A stretch of 64,000 nt of DNA from Lactuca virosa (GCA_928212115.1 CAKMRJ010001112.1:407564493-407628492), one strand, 5' to 3'; shown: positions 23,991 to 35,320, counted from the first letter of the stretch. The notes: generated by a model not told the origin, from the sequence alone. Made by a program: numbers and translations.

Positions 23991-24435
23991 AATAAACCTT
24001 TATTGTTTATAATTATAGTAAAATTATATTTGTCGTTATTAACGAAGAGATTTTTTATTTTCAAAAATAAGTAAACCGATTAAAACCGTTGTTCAAATCA
24101 TTAGTAACATTCATTTGTTTAAAACCATACATTATAAGAATTACATTACAAAACCACGGAAACGAGTGTCCTTGATGCATGTATACAGTCCCGCCGATCT
24201 CCTTTCACGAACGATCTGCAAAATGTTTAATACACAACTGTAAGCATAAAGATTAGTGAGTTCCCTGATATAACACATATTCCTCCATACATACAATGCA
24301 CCCACACAAATGTATGATTCTAGCACCAAACAGCCAAATCTCCTATCCAGATAAACACACGCAACAATCTTACATGAAATGACGGGTCTGCTTTAACCCC
24401 TATGAATGATATGGGTCATATCATAGACTTACATC

Positions 24436-24605
24436 ATGCCATGGGCTACCCTCATGGTCTTTCCCCGCAATGTCATGTGCTACCCCTATGGTCTTATAGG
24501 CAAGTGCCATGGGCTACCCCCATGGTCATTCCCTTACAATGTCATGGGCTACCCCATGGTATTACAAGAAAGTGCCATGGGCTACCCCCATGGTCTTTCC
24601 CTTAA
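24436..24605 (-). repeat. Array of CATGGGCTACCCCCATGG units
   Basis: Five units of about 35-40 bp, each with a near-palindromic CATGGGCTACCCCCATGG core and a GTCTTTCCC tail. They occupy the same place relative to the GTGAGTTCC landmark as arrays in the other gypsy LTRs. Confidence 0.85.
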
Positions 24606-25094
24606 GACGCACAAAGTCACATCTAGTCAAGGATCAGATAGATAGTTAAATAGATGATCCACCCGAGAGTGAACAATCAAACAAGAACATCACAATCATC
24701 CATTAGACCGAAAGTTCTCAGGCTATCAACCTTAGACTACATAGAACCCAAGCTATCACTACCATGTAACCATATAGCATAAATAAATAACAAGTACTAG
24801 TATGCACATACTCTTATCAAATATTCTTCCCTAGTTTCCTGACATTGAACACTTCTCAATTAAGTCCTTCGTTGGTCAACCATACATAATCCTGATAACG
24901 AGTCTACCCTAGTTACCCTAACCAAACATAACCCCTAACAATACCATACGTATAACAAGCAAGAACCTACCAGTATAGCATACATTGACACTAAGTGTCC
25001 CATAACGCACATACATACAAAAACGTTATCTCAACCACTAACATGTTGAATATATATGCTCAAGCATCATTATTGAGTGATATTGCAAATAACA

Positions 25095-25996
25095 TATGAT
25101 CCTATAGGGTCACACCTTAATCAAGTTGGTACTTATTGAATATTTATTAAGTATTTGATTATTAATAGATAAATTCAACTCTTGTATTTAACTAGAGAAA
25201 AATTATTGTTTTGTGAAAATAATAATAAAAGAAAAGAATAAACTAGTTATTATATCATATTGTATGATTAATAAGTCATGTACAAATGTTTTTGGACACT
25301 ATGGGTAACCATGTCTTAACTAGTTATTTGATGCATTTGGTTAAGAAAGTTAGAAGACAAATTTTGTCTTCTTTAGGCACTATGGTCGAAAATCCATAGA
25401 GTATGGGACATTACTTGTGTAGCTTCACCTATTTTGTCTCCCCATGCTTTATACTTTATGTTACTTTAGAGTATTATAATGTATAGCCATTACTTTGCAT
25501 GGGAATATAAAAGAGTGTGTTGTGCATGAGATATAAGCTAGTTTTTCCAAGCCTTGCAGTTCTCTCTCTAAAGAAGAATAAAATCGTAGCCTTCTTCTTC
25601 CTCTCACCATCTCTCCTTTTGAAGTTTGTTTTGGTGTTTGAAGCTCCCTTATATTTTCTCGTTAAGTTCTTAGTTGTTTTAAGTACTTTAAGGCTTAAGA
25701 TATATACAAGGATACAAGAAGGAATTAGAATTCCACGTACCTTAATCTTTTGAAGAGAAGATCATCCTCTTCGATCTTTCTATCTTCATCACACCCCAAA
25801 ACCAAGTGGGTGCATATGCTTCAATGTTTTTCATTCTAAAACACCTTATGGTTGGTTTTAATATCATTCTAACCTCTATAAAAGGATCCTTGGTGGTTTT
25901 GTTTTTAAATAATATCGAAGATAATGTTGTTATTTTTTAAAGCTTCTGTTGCGGTTTTATGAAAAACTCTCTTATATTTTGTATCAAAACCCGTCA
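25095..25996 (+). mobile_element. Nested solo LTR, copia-like
   Basis: A 902-bp block is bounded by TAACA on both sides (25090-25094 and 25997-26001). It carries a plus-strand TATA box ATATAAAAG near 25506 followed by a pyrimidine-rich leader and ends AACCCGTCA. Its start, TATGATCCTATAGGG, is not the usual TG, so either the family has an unusual terminus or the terminal base changed. No internal region or second LTR is present. Confidence 0.65.
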
Positions 25997-26279
25997 TAAC
26001 ATACTTGTCCTATAACCAACATATCTATCCTATCATGCAAATTACATACAATGGTACATGTTGCATAGTGAGAAACTCACATGAAGTGACGAACCGAAGA
26101 AGCACATCAACACTCTCACGCCTCGCACTGCTCAATCCCACGAACCAACTAATCACCAAAAGAAAGGAATCCTCAACTAACAACCCAAATCCTCCAAGTT
26201 TGAACCGAAGTAAAATTGGTTAAAAGTCAACGGTCAAAGGTCCACAAAGCCAACGGTCAACCAAGTCAACGGTCAACGT

Positions 26280-26379
26280 CACGACGTGGCCCCTCCTTAT
26301 CCACGTCGTGGGAGCGCAAGGTCTAATAGTCAACATGCAGCACATTCCCACATTGTGAGCCTTCCTTGGCCTCGCCGTG
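26280..26379 (-). promoter_or_regulatory. Two downstream palindrome pairs, CACG type
   Basis: Pair one is CACGACGTG 26280-26288 with CACGTCGTG 26302-26310. Pair two is CACATTGTG 26349-26357 with CTCGCCGTG 26371-26379. Both have 22-bp spacing. They lie about 650-750 bp downstream of the TATA-like box on the minus strand. Their function is unknown. Confidence 0.7.
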
Positions 26380-27085
26380 CCAATGACAGGACAAAAACAT
26401 TCATGACTTCGAGAATTGTCATTTCATGAAAATCCTTATGTGACGTCATGACTTCTGGCAAAAAGCCAAAATCTTCATTATGTGCTTATTTCCATTAGAC
26501 CAAGGTCCATAACTTCAAATCTAGTTTCTTTACCGACTTAATGGATAAAGTTTCCAACTTTATCCATTAGGACACCATCTCCAAACTAGATCTACAACCC
26601 TAAGTCCATTAAGTCCTTAATATGACCTTAACATGCTCATGGACTCAAAGTATCTCTACACATGCAATTTCCTCATTGTCAGAAACCTAAGGAGCATTTG
26701 AGAGTCACAACAAGCTCTGGAGTTCCTCAAACTCCAAGAGCATTCATGGAAGGGACCAAAACCTCTAAATGAACCAAAACTTAAAACTAGAACAATGATC
26801 AAGATGAGAACTTTATACCTCCAATAACTCTAAAATCTGAAGGGAATGAGAGATCCAAACTAACTCCTTTCTTCCTTGCACCAGAAAGTACTTCCTCCTT
26901 CTTCAATTCTCACCAAAAGCCAACAACATGGCCTCTATTTACTCAAACAAGCTCACAAACATGAAATGGGGATAGGGTTTCGTTGAGAGGGGTGGGAGGA
27001 AGAAGAGGATACCTTAGGTCATGAGTTAATGGCTTTAAATATGGGAGAAACCCTAAAATTCATGGGCTTGGGTTGCAGTCGTTGT

Positions 27086-27183
27086 CACGTCGTGACACTC
27101 CATTTGTCACGTCGTGGCAAGTATTCCGAACACGCGATCTTATCTTCCATGCCACATCGTGACACCCTTCATGTCATATCGTG
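27086..27183 (-). promoter_or_regulatory. Two U3 palindrome pairs, CACG type
   Basis: CACGTCGTG at 27086-27094 and 27108-27116, then CACATCGTG 27153-27161 with CATATCGTG 27175-27183. Both have 22-bp spacing and the pairs are 67 bp apart. They begin about 45 bp upstream (on the minus strand) of the TATA-like box near 27040. Confidence 0.75.
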
Positions 27184-27262
27184 GCATATAGTCTTTCTCA
27201 AAATTCATGTCGTTGACTCGTTTATACAATCCTCTGATGAAATCTGGGAAATGGATGTTACA

Positions 27263-28134
27263 GTTTAAGGGTTAATAAAGTTCATTTTATCAAACCCTTA
27301 TATATAACAAAACATAAACTTATATAAAATTTTAAACTAAATTTTTAGCATTTATATAAAAATAATAATGACTCGTGCATGTCTTCTCCCCCGAAAACAT
27401 TAAAATATTAAAAGGGGTCGTAGAACTCACTTTTAAAGTGTGTGGAGTTACCATGGTCGAGATTGGGAAACGCTTCGCGATTTCACACTTTCTGATCGAC
27501 ACACTTTTTGAGCAAAACGACACCGCAAGGTTGTAGATCGGATCGAGATGAGTCGGCAAAAATGCCTTTTGCGTCTGTTTGGGATAACGGTAGTGTCGTC
27601 GGAGCTCCGTCGGCGGTGGTGGCTTGCGATGGCTCTCGGTTGCTATAGACTTTGTTTGTGGGCTCATCAATGGGAGTTCATTCGTTGGAGGTAGTTGACC
27701 GGAGTAGGAGGTGGAAGCAGGTGGTGCATGATGATGCATGGCAGCGGAGATGGGTGGTGCACGACGGCTCCAGCCGCCATAAAATAGAGTCGAGAGGGGG
27801 AGAGACCGTAGAGAGAGAGAGAGAGAGGAAGAGAGAAAAGGAGAGATTGGTGTGGGAAGAGACGTTCCTCCTTCCTCCTATTTATAGGAAATGAAAATCC
27901 ATAGCATTTTGACACATGTACCCACTACTATTGTGACAAGTGTCACGACTTAGGTGGTGACTCATGTCACCTACTCGATATGCGTGCCAAATCTAGAAGA
28001 ATAACGACGTCGTGAAATTTTTCTGAACACACCTGTTAGATGTCTCGAACATTGTGATTCCAAATATATGATCAAAATTCCCAAATTAAAGACGCTACTA
28101 AGTCAAAAACATGTTCGAAGTTTTAACTCGGATA

Positions 28135-28196
<62 letters not shown>

Positions 28197-28733
28197 GTTC
28201 TCCTTTCGACTGATTTCATAAAACGACTGTAACTTCGTGCTAAAAATATTCCGATAATGGACTCAAAAAACTGGGTATATTATGAATTCAAAAACATGCT
28301 CAAAAATACTTAACGAGATGCGTAGCTATCCAAACGAATCGATTCGGAGTTCGTTTTCAGGAAATTCAGTTATATAACGGATCTGCTTCCTTTAAAAGGG
28401 AATAACTTCCGCGTGCGATCTCGACTTTCGAAGATCTTTATATTTATAGAGTCATGTCAACATGTTCTATCTAATTATAGTATCATTTGTTTATAAGTAT
28501 ACTTAACACATAAATATTACTTTTAATGCATTAAAGAGTACTTATATAATGTGAATAGTGTTCTATTCGCTAGCGATCAACATTTATTGGAGATAATAGG
28601 GTATTTTGTGTGTAATTCGAAGTATGAAAACCTTATTTGCATTAGAAAGTATGGAATAATGTATAGTAGGTCTTTTTACAAGTGGGATCACCATGGCTTA
28701 ACTGATGAACGTTGAGATAATTTTTGCTAGTTG
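27263..28733. other. LTR-like sequence, no gene recognised
   Basis: A minus-strand TATA box (CCTATAAATAGGAGG) lies at 27878-27888, followed leftwards by a CT-rich segment (GA run on the plus strand at 27790-27845). This is promoter-like sequence of a minus-strand LTR. A TTCTCCCCCGAAAAC near 27380 could be a minus-strand polypurine tract. Open frames on both strands around 27330-27915 are Pro/Arg/Ser-rich, lie next to this promoter and have no family resemblance; I do not call genes. Confidence 0.4.
28141..28194. repeat. (TA)n microsatellite
   Basis: AT/TA run of about 54 bp. Confidence 0.95.
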
Positions 28734-29025
28734 TCACATGCGTCCAGGTATTTAACCCTAATTCAGCCACGTGTCGAGTGTTTTGTCACATATCACATGT
28801 TTGTGTCATGACTTTTTCCATGAATCATATACCTTGCCACGTGTCACACATTTTGGTGACACATTTCTATTGCCTCGATACTTTGATGCGCCGCATCCCA
28901 TTAAAGAACGCATTGTGTTCTTTTATTTTGTTGTATTCTCCCTTTTGCTTAAACATGCCTTATAAAACACTGGCACTATACATCGATTAGAGCATAGCCA
29001 AATAATCAATTTTTTGTTCGTTACA
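28734..29025 (-). mobile_element. Truncated 3' LTR copy (U3 part)
   Basis: This is homologous in diverged form to 29890-30188: CACGTGTC words, the block ATTAAAGAACGCATTGTGTTCTTTT, then AGAGCATAGCCAAATAATCA. It ends GTTCGTTACA at 29025, a proper U3 terminus on the minus strand. The rest of the LTR to the left is missing. Confidence 0.6.
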
Positions 29026-29143
29026 ATTCATTTCATCTTAAAAGGATTTCTTCCTCGGAATCACCTTTTACATATTTTATATTTTAAGCCTAGGTAGGGA
29101 AATTCCAAAACTAGTTCTATTAAAATATGGCTCTGATACCACT
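29026..29143 (-). mobile_element. 118-bp internal remnant with primer site
   Basis: Between the two LTR copies only 118 bp remain. The right end (29129-29141, GGCTCTGATACCA) is the complement of a Met-tRNA primer site beside the 5' LTR. The left end, on the minus strand, reads GATTCCGAGGAAGAAATCC, like the 3' end of gypsy internal regions. All coding sequence between is deleted. Confidence 0.6.
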
Positions 29144-30188
29144 TGTAATACCCATACTTTTTAACAACCATGTTATCACTATGGTTATACAAATATCATG
29201 ACCTGATGGTTGTACAAATATCATTACCTGTAGTCACAATAAAAAATTTGTTTTACAAAAACCTCCATAACTTTTATCAGAGTTTACAAATTCATTAGTG
29301 TTACTACAGTACAACCCAAAAACACTTTCAATCTTCATGACTTCAACAAGTCATCAAGGATAAAATATAGGGAATCTAGTTCCCAAAAACACAAGCTTTA
29401 CAAATAAACTACATACACAAGGATTCCATCCCAATAGTTTCCAAAATATCTCCTCATTGAGTTTTTTATAATGTTTCCCGAAGAAACCTTTTACAATATT
29501 CCCAAAGGAATCACATATCAATACTCCTATAGGAATCACATATTAGTGTTCTTGTAGGAAACAAATATTAGTATTCCTGAAGGAATCACATATCAATATT
29601 CCCATAGGAATCATATATTAGTACTCTTGTAGGAATCACATATTAGTATTTCCACAGGAATCACATATCAGTATTCCTGATGGAACCTTTCACCCTATAG
29701 GAATCACGTAGCACTATTATCGTAGGAACCACACAACATTGTTCCCGTATGAACCTTTAAAAAATATTCTCGTAGGAATATTATAACATCTTTTTCCCTT
29801 TCTATGAGAAAAATCTCTTTATATATTTCACGAATCACATATATATAGGGGCGCGAAGACGCGTCGCGTCACTTCCCTGGACGTGTCACGTCTAGGTGTT
29901 TAATCTAAAGCTCGTCACGTGTCTACACATCATGTGTTTAATCCAAATCTTGTCACGGGTCTTCATGTAGCATCACAATCTTCACCACAAATCATATCCC
30001 TTGCCACATGTCAATTATGGTGACAAATACCTATCGCATGGACACATCAACATGTCACGTCTCGTTAAAGAACACATCGCGTTCTTTTCATTTTTCTATT
30101 TTCTTGGTTTTACTCAAACAAGCCTTATCTAAATTTGGCTCTACACGCCGAATAGATTATAGCCAAATACTCATTTTTGGTTGCCACA
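29144..30188 (-). mobile_element. 5' LTR of internally deleted gypsy-like element
   Basis: It starts TGTAATACCC at 29144 and ends GCCACA at 30188. A minus-strand TATA box (CTATATATATG) is near 29845-29858, a 25-bp array lies in the transcribed part, and several ACGTGTC/CACGTG words occur in U3 at 29885-29960 and 30050. Confidence 0.6.
29494..29690 (-). repeat. Eight-copy 25-bp tandem array with ATTCC..GGAAT core
   Basis: Units of exactly 25 bp (example: CAATATTCCCAAAGGAATCA plus CATAT) run head to tail from 29494. Seven are full and the eighth is partial. Each unit has the dyad ATTCC-N3-4-GGAAT. Confidence 0.9.
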
Positions 30189-30203
30189 GTTATGCAGCAC
30201 GTA

Positions 30204-30208
<5 letters not shown>

Positions 30209-30268
<60 letters not shown>
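30209..30268. repeat. (TA)n microsatellite
   Basis: TA run of about 60 bp right of the LTR edge. Confidence 0.95.
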
Positions 30269-30270
<2 letters not shown>

Positions 30271-31361
30271 TCGTGCTACTTAAGTTTAGACGTGATTAGG
30301 TTGACAGGGGTGTGTTGTGTTCTAATTACTCTTAGTTCAATATTCCACTATCGGATGCTCCGTGTAATACCATTTTACACGTTGTGTTCTCATTATACAT
30401 TTTCCATTTGGGAGATATCAATCTACTCCATTGTTCTACGTAAAAAAAAGCTTCTACGGGTTGCGTAATCCAAAATTACACATCACATTCTAGTATGCAG
30501 ATTTTAGTACTTAGCCAATCTTCCATTTTTACCCTGACAACCAAAAATTATACAATCAGTGGTCCAAACCCTATTCTAATGACTATAAAATAAATATCAA
30601 AGATCATTTTATCATGTAACAAGGGATTAACCAAATTTTAATGCTTAACATTTCATAACCTTTATGAATTTGGACCACATTGAACTTTTACACTAAAATT
30701 CATATATACACACTTATATTTCAAATTTTTTGGAATGTCCATCATCATCTCAGCCATCTCCTACCCATTAAACCTGAAACAAAAAACTGCAACGATAAAA
30801 CCACCACGACAACCTTAAATCGACCTTCAATCATCATCAATCATGCCACTATTCACCACCATCTCTACTTTATTCTAGAGGAGTTACAAAACTATTAGGC
30901 CACCACTACCACAACCGTCTCTATTCGTTATCTTCTCTAAAACCAACGACAACCACCATCATCTTACATCCCCATGCCATCTTTACCCAAATCATCATCT
31001 TCTCGGCCAGTTATTGCTCATTACAACCTTAATCTCCCACCCATATACTCGTTTACTATACGAACGAAATAAGAGAAGGAGAAAAAAACTAAATATCTAT
31101 ACAATAAATAGATTCTGACTCAATTCATTCTACATATAATTCTAGGCAAGAAAATCTAATAAATAATCAAGTAATTCCTAGTTAGGGAGAGAACCCATGC
31201 TTTATTAAAGTTCAAGAAACAAACCCTAAATACTTTTTCATGTATGGATCCACATGTGCAACACATAATTAGATTGAGATTAAGAGGATTTGGTAATATG
31301 GGGATGTGGTCGACAGTGATGGGGAGGGGTTGAAGAAGGAGGAAGGGGTGGGGGCTTAATT
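30269..31361. other. No gene recognised
   Basis: AT-rich sequence with CCACCA/CATCATC-rich patches at 30740-30990 that open short frames without family resemblance. It ends at TAATT (31357-31361), the duplication beside the next solo LTR. Confidence 0.45.
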
Positions 31362-31699
31362 TGTAACATCTCAAACATCATGAGGTAAAAAATTTCATAT
31401 TTAATTCAACCATAAACTCCATTTAATCATTAAATCATTCAAAAGTACATCAGAGTAAAAATAGTTATCAGAGTATGATCCCAAAATCATAAAGTGCGAA
31501 AACATGGGTGGATGCACTGCAATCATGTCAGGCCCTTCCCTTTTGTACCATAAGTACCTAAAACCATAAACATAAACCGTAAGCACAAATCTTATTGCGT
31601 TCCCCAAAATACCACATACCATACATACAATAGAGATTGCTATATTTCGACCATAGTCTTGACATTATTCCATGAACCGTATCATGGTCTTTCCTTGTC

Positions 31700-31786
31700 A
31701 GGCCGAGCCACAACCCTAGGTCTTACAGACAAGTGCCAAGAGTCACCTACTGGTCTTCCATGCAAGTATCACACAAACAACTAGCA

Positions 31787-31847
<61 letters not shown>

Positions 31848-31950
31848 CCAATGTGTCAGGGTCCAATCCCTGGTCTTGCATACAATTTTCCGGGAGCCAC
31901 CTTCGGCTCTTTCATACAAATGCCAAGGGCCACCCCATGGTCTTCCTATA
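31700..31950 (-). repeat. Degenerate unit array (CCAAGGGCCACCCCATGGTC type)
   Basis: Four or more units of 35-40 bp, each with a dyad such as GGGTCCAATCCC or GAGCCACCTTCGGCTC and a GTCTTNCATACAA tail. An AT microsatellite splits the array. Position matches the arrays at 24436, 35654 and 59686. Confidence 0.75.
31789..31844. repeat. (AT)n microsatellite
   Basis: AT run of about 56 bp inside the solo LTR. Confidence 0.95.
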
Positions 31951-32320
31951 TAACATAAGCCAATGGGCCGACATTGGTGCCTTCGACCTGTAGTACAGTG
32001 AGGAGACTCACCTCAAGCTGCTGAATCTCTCAGATAAGGTCTCAGACTGTTGATCCGGAACATCCCCGCACTAGCATTATCAAATAATACCCAATTAATA
32101 ATTGGTCCAGAACCCATAGCTGAATTCCTAGTCCGATTGTCCAACATCCAGGGTAAAAGTTTATTTTACCCCTTCCTTACTCAGCCCAAACCAATTGCAC
32201 CAAGAAGCCCAATGTGGCCTAACTTCCTAATTGGTCCCAAAAACCCTCATGGCCTAATCCAAGAAGGCCCAAAAATAGAAACCTAGGGCCAAACAAGCCC
32301 CAAGGCCCAAAATCACATCT

Positions 32321-32532
32321 CACGTCATGACCAGACCTTGGTCATGTCATGAGGGCTCACCCGATCTGATCCCAACTCATCGCGACTCAACCTAGCCAAC
32401 TTAGTCAAGGAAAGACACCTGAGTTGTCCTCACGACGTGTGCTGCCTTTCCTCACGTCGTGAGCACCAATAAGCGCATCAAAAACAGGATCAACCGCTCC
32501 TCACGTCGTGAAACATTGTGTCTCACGCCGTG
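32321..32532 (-). promoter_or_regulatory. Three downstream palindrome pairs, CACG type
   Basis: CACGTCATG 32321-32329 with CATGTCATG 32343-32351; CACGACGTG 32431-32439 with CACGTCGTG 32453-32461; CACGTCGTG 32502-32510 with CACGCCGTG 32524-32532. All have 22-bp spacing. The middle pair is mutually complementary over 11 bp when the flanking CT and AG are included. Confidence 0.8.
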
Positions 32533-32649
32533 AGAACAGTCTCATGCCAAAAATTCATCTTTTTAGTCCTTTATCCATTAAGCCTTGAACTTTAACGGTC
32601 TACAAGGTCTTATAACCTCTTAATACACTAGAAAGTCAATGCTTTTAAG

Positions 32650-32652
32650 ATA

Positions 32653-32713
<61 letters not shown>
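32650..32713. repeat. (TA)n microsatellite
   Basis: TA run of about 63 bp inside the solo LTR. Confidence 0.95.
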
Positions 32714-32717
<4 letters not shown>

Positions 32718-33030
32718 AATACATGTCTAGATCTCATTTAGGTCCAAAGTTGAAGAAAATACATCCAACTTTCATGCAATGCTCCAAAACTCAACCATTT
32801 TGTAGATCTGAACTCCAAGACATCCCTAAGCCCCCCATAACCCATAAAGTTGCCAACTTTATGGTTTCTATTCATTGAAACATTCACATCCAAGAAGAAA
32901 AGTGGGACAAAACTTAGATCTATCCTCATGAAACCATAAAGATAGGAGATTTAACACTTACAATGGTTCAGAAACAAAGCAAAATGATGATGATGATGAT
33001 GATCCCTTGCAAGCCACAACACAAGACCAC

Positions 33031-33085
33031 CTTCTTCTTCTTCTTCTTGTTCTTCTTCTTCTTCTTCTTCTTCTTCTTCTTCTTC
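33031..33085. repeat. (CTT)n microsatellite
   Basis: CTT trinucleotide run with one TGT interruption inside the solo LTR. Confidence 0.95.
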
Positions 33086-33253
33086 CACACCAAGAAAGGC
33101 TCTAAAACCACCAAAGATCAAGCAAGGATGGACACTAGGGTTTTCTGAGGTGAAAGAGGGTTTGGGGCTGATAAGAAACCCTAAAACAAGATTAGAGATG
33201 CTTAAATGTAAATTAAACCCTAAAAAATCATGGCCTTGGGCTACAACGTTGCT

Positions 33254-33352
33254 CTCGTCGTGAGCTCTTATTGCTCACATCGTGAGCTCAGTACCGGAAA
33301 AAATCTTCATGCAACCCATCTCACGTCGTGAGCCTCTATATCTCACATCATG
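33254..33352 (-). promoter_or_regulatory. Two U3 palindrome pairs, CACG type
   Basis: CTCGTCGTG 33254-33262 with CACATCGTG 33276-33284; CACGTCGTG 33322-33330 with CACATCATG 33344-33352. Both have 22-bp spacing and the pairs are 68 bp apart. They start about 46 bp upstream of a minus-strand TATA-like box near 33208. Confidence 0.8.
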
Positions 33353-33437
33353 AGGATTCTTTTTCTCAAAAATTCAACATTTTCATTCCTTGAAACCCTA
33401 ATTCAATTCGTCCTGGAAAAACGGGTGTTACATAATT

Positions 33438-33744
33438 TCATCTTCACTTCAAAATAGTCCCTTAAGTTTTTAGATCTTTTAGTTTTAGTCCATGGCAAAA
33501 AGAAAGAGTTTAATAAAAAATATTTAAAAATAAAAAATTGAAAAAATGGTCCCTGTGGTTGTTAAAATATGTTGTTTTGGTCCAAAAATGTTTGTTGGTG
33601 CATCAGTGCTCCAATTTTGGATACAGTGTGTGGTTTTGGTCCTTATCGACTTGAAAAGACTATTATACACCTTATATTTGTTTTTTTGTACTTTTCTATA
33701 TTAATCTTAAATTTTAATTAATTAAAAATAAAGGAAGGCCCACC

Positions 33745-33785
<41 letters not shown>

Positions 33786-35035
33786 TATATATATCCATCT
33801 CTCTTCGTCTGACACCACTTAGCTTTACTTCTTTCTATATTTTTGAAAACATACACAAACACAGTCTCAAGAACATACACGCACCCTCTAATAAACACCC
33901 ACACCCTCTCAAGAACACCCACACTGGAAACCAATGATAACATGCCAAAACCAAGATCACCAGCTTCGTTTCTTTCCCATATCTAAATTCATTTATGCAA
34001 GGGGTACTCAAACCCACAAGTTAAAGCCAAACATCATGTGCAGAATAAACCCATAAATTAAGCTCACAAATCATTGATGAAATCAAATCTAACCCCAACT
34101 CCATCTCCAACGATAAGCAATTGATTCAATAATAATTCTCCGTTGATTTCTTCCTTAATTTATGTAAAATGCAAGCGTCAAGATCCTTATCCTTTTCCCT
34201 TCTCATATTTTCGATAATGTTACTAAATCCATCGTTTGCCACTGCATCCTCCATCACTAAAAGCCCCTTCCTGTAAAATCTATGAACACCCTAACTCTTT
34301 TTCCCATCGTTCTTTACTCCACTACCGAGTTTTAAATTTTTCTCCTGAAACCTTATTACAAAATGACTTTTGGGTTCGATTCACTGGAAATTTCGATATG
34401 GGGACTTCAATTTTCGAATTTAAGTTCATCAGGAAGTATTGTTGCAGTGAAATGACTCAAACATCAACAACTCTATCGATCTAGGGTGTAGGTCAGTGCA
34501 GGCCGAAAAGGAAACTAGTAAATATGGAGATCTGGGACAACTACCATCTTAAAGGCGTATGCGATGGAGATGTAGGAACAAGAAATGTCCATCGGAAAAG
34601 GGTGCTCCAATGAAGTCGACGTCGGTGAATCCAGGGTTCTAGTAGAAGATATGGTGGTGGTGGTGGTGTGGGTTTGATTTAGTTTTTGGTAAGGGTGGTT
34701 CCAATTAGGAAGATGGCGTCTAGAAGATGTGAAAGAGAGAGAGGGTTGGGTTTATTTTGTTTTTTTAATTATAAGAATAAAAATAAATAAATAATTATTT
34801 AAGGGGTACATGAGTCATTTTAGGTTGGGTGTGGACTAAAAACACACAAAAACAAATACCAACCATAGGGACTAAAACTACATAAAGTATCCAACATTGG
34901 ACCACTTATTCAACATAAAATATTTTTTGATCAAAACCAAATATTTTTGACAACCACATGGACCATTTTTTCATTTTTGTCTTAAAAAGTACAAAAGTAC
35001 AAAACTAGTCCATGTGGTGTTCTGGTAAAAAAATC
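33438..35035. mobile_element. MULE-like DNA transposon, non-autonomous
   Basis: Sequence at 33538-33652 (AAAAAATGGTCCCTGTGGTTG and on) recurs in reverse complement at about 34862-34975 with moderate divergence. These are inverted ends of at least 110 bp around an interior of about 1.2 kb. ATGGTCCCTGTGGTT ends are typical of Mutator-like elements in plants. No transposase is seen. The exact outer borders and the 9-bp target duplication could not be fixed. Confidence 0.6.
33748..33794. repeat. (AT)n microsatellite
   Basis: AT run of about 47 bp with an AAT interruption, inside the MULE-like element. Confidence 0.95.
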
Positions 35036-35320
35036 GATCAAAACGATATCAACCAAACTGTATAAGAGGTTGTGGTGTTGTGACTAATGTGGATATAGAA
35101 TCGAGATTTGGAATGACACAAGTGATGATTTATAAGGAAAGCTATTGATCTTTTCTAGGATGCAAGACCAAGTGAGATTTGGAATGACACAAGTGAGATT
35201 TGGAATCACGTGCCTTGTTTAATTTTATTAAGGGAAAAGCTAGTTATAGAAATGAGATTGAAAGTACGAGTACAAGTGTTTCAGTAGCTCTAGATCGTGT
35301 TGTAGTATGATTTAGAAATG
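35036..35320. other. No gene recognised
   Basis: Gene-free flank. It ends AAATG (35316-35320), the left duplication of element A. Confidence 0.5.

Larger units (their letters stand above)
24000..27262 (-). repeat. Gypsy LTR (minus), left end unresolved, with nested solo LTR
   Basis: The right end reads GGATGTTACA at 27262, like the U3 terminus of the other minus-strand gypsy LTRs here. The landmark GTAAGCATAAAGATTAGTGAGTTCC at 24243 matches the segment found 215-260 bp inside the left edge of the LTRs at 31362, 35321 and 59358, so the left edge should lie near 24000. No TGTAAC start is seen there, so it is mutated or truncated. A TATA-like box (minus ATATTTAAAGCC) is near 27033-27044. Motif pairs flank it. 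A 902-bp insertion interrupts it at 25095. Confidence 0.65.
31362..33432 (-). mobile_element. Complete solo gypsy LTR (minus orientation)
   Basis: TGTAACATCTC to GGGTGTTACA, 2071 bp, flanked by TAATT at 31357-31361 and 33433-33437. No internal region or partner LTR is present, so it arose by LTR-LTR recombination. It carries the GTAAGCACAAATCTTATTG landmark at about 31580, a unit array at 31700-31950, RGCCCA words at 32160-32310, motif pairs on both sides of a TATA-like box near 33208, two AT runs and a CTT run. Confidence 0.92.

Noticed and set aside
24402..24645. Short frames with repeated CHGLPPWSF-like peptides
   Set aside because: They are translations of the CATGGGCTACCCC repeat array, not a protein.
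27332..27915. Open frames on both strands near a TATA box
   Set aside because: Pro/His/Arg-rich text typical of GC-rich LTR leaders; no conserved domain and overlapping frames on both strands.
29494..29690. CRISPR-like regular array
   Set aside because: Units are contiguous without unique spacers and the context is a plant LTR; it is a tandem repeat.
30008..30283. 91-codon frame ending in an Ile-Tyr run
   Set aside because: It reads across U3 of an LTR into an AT microsatellite.
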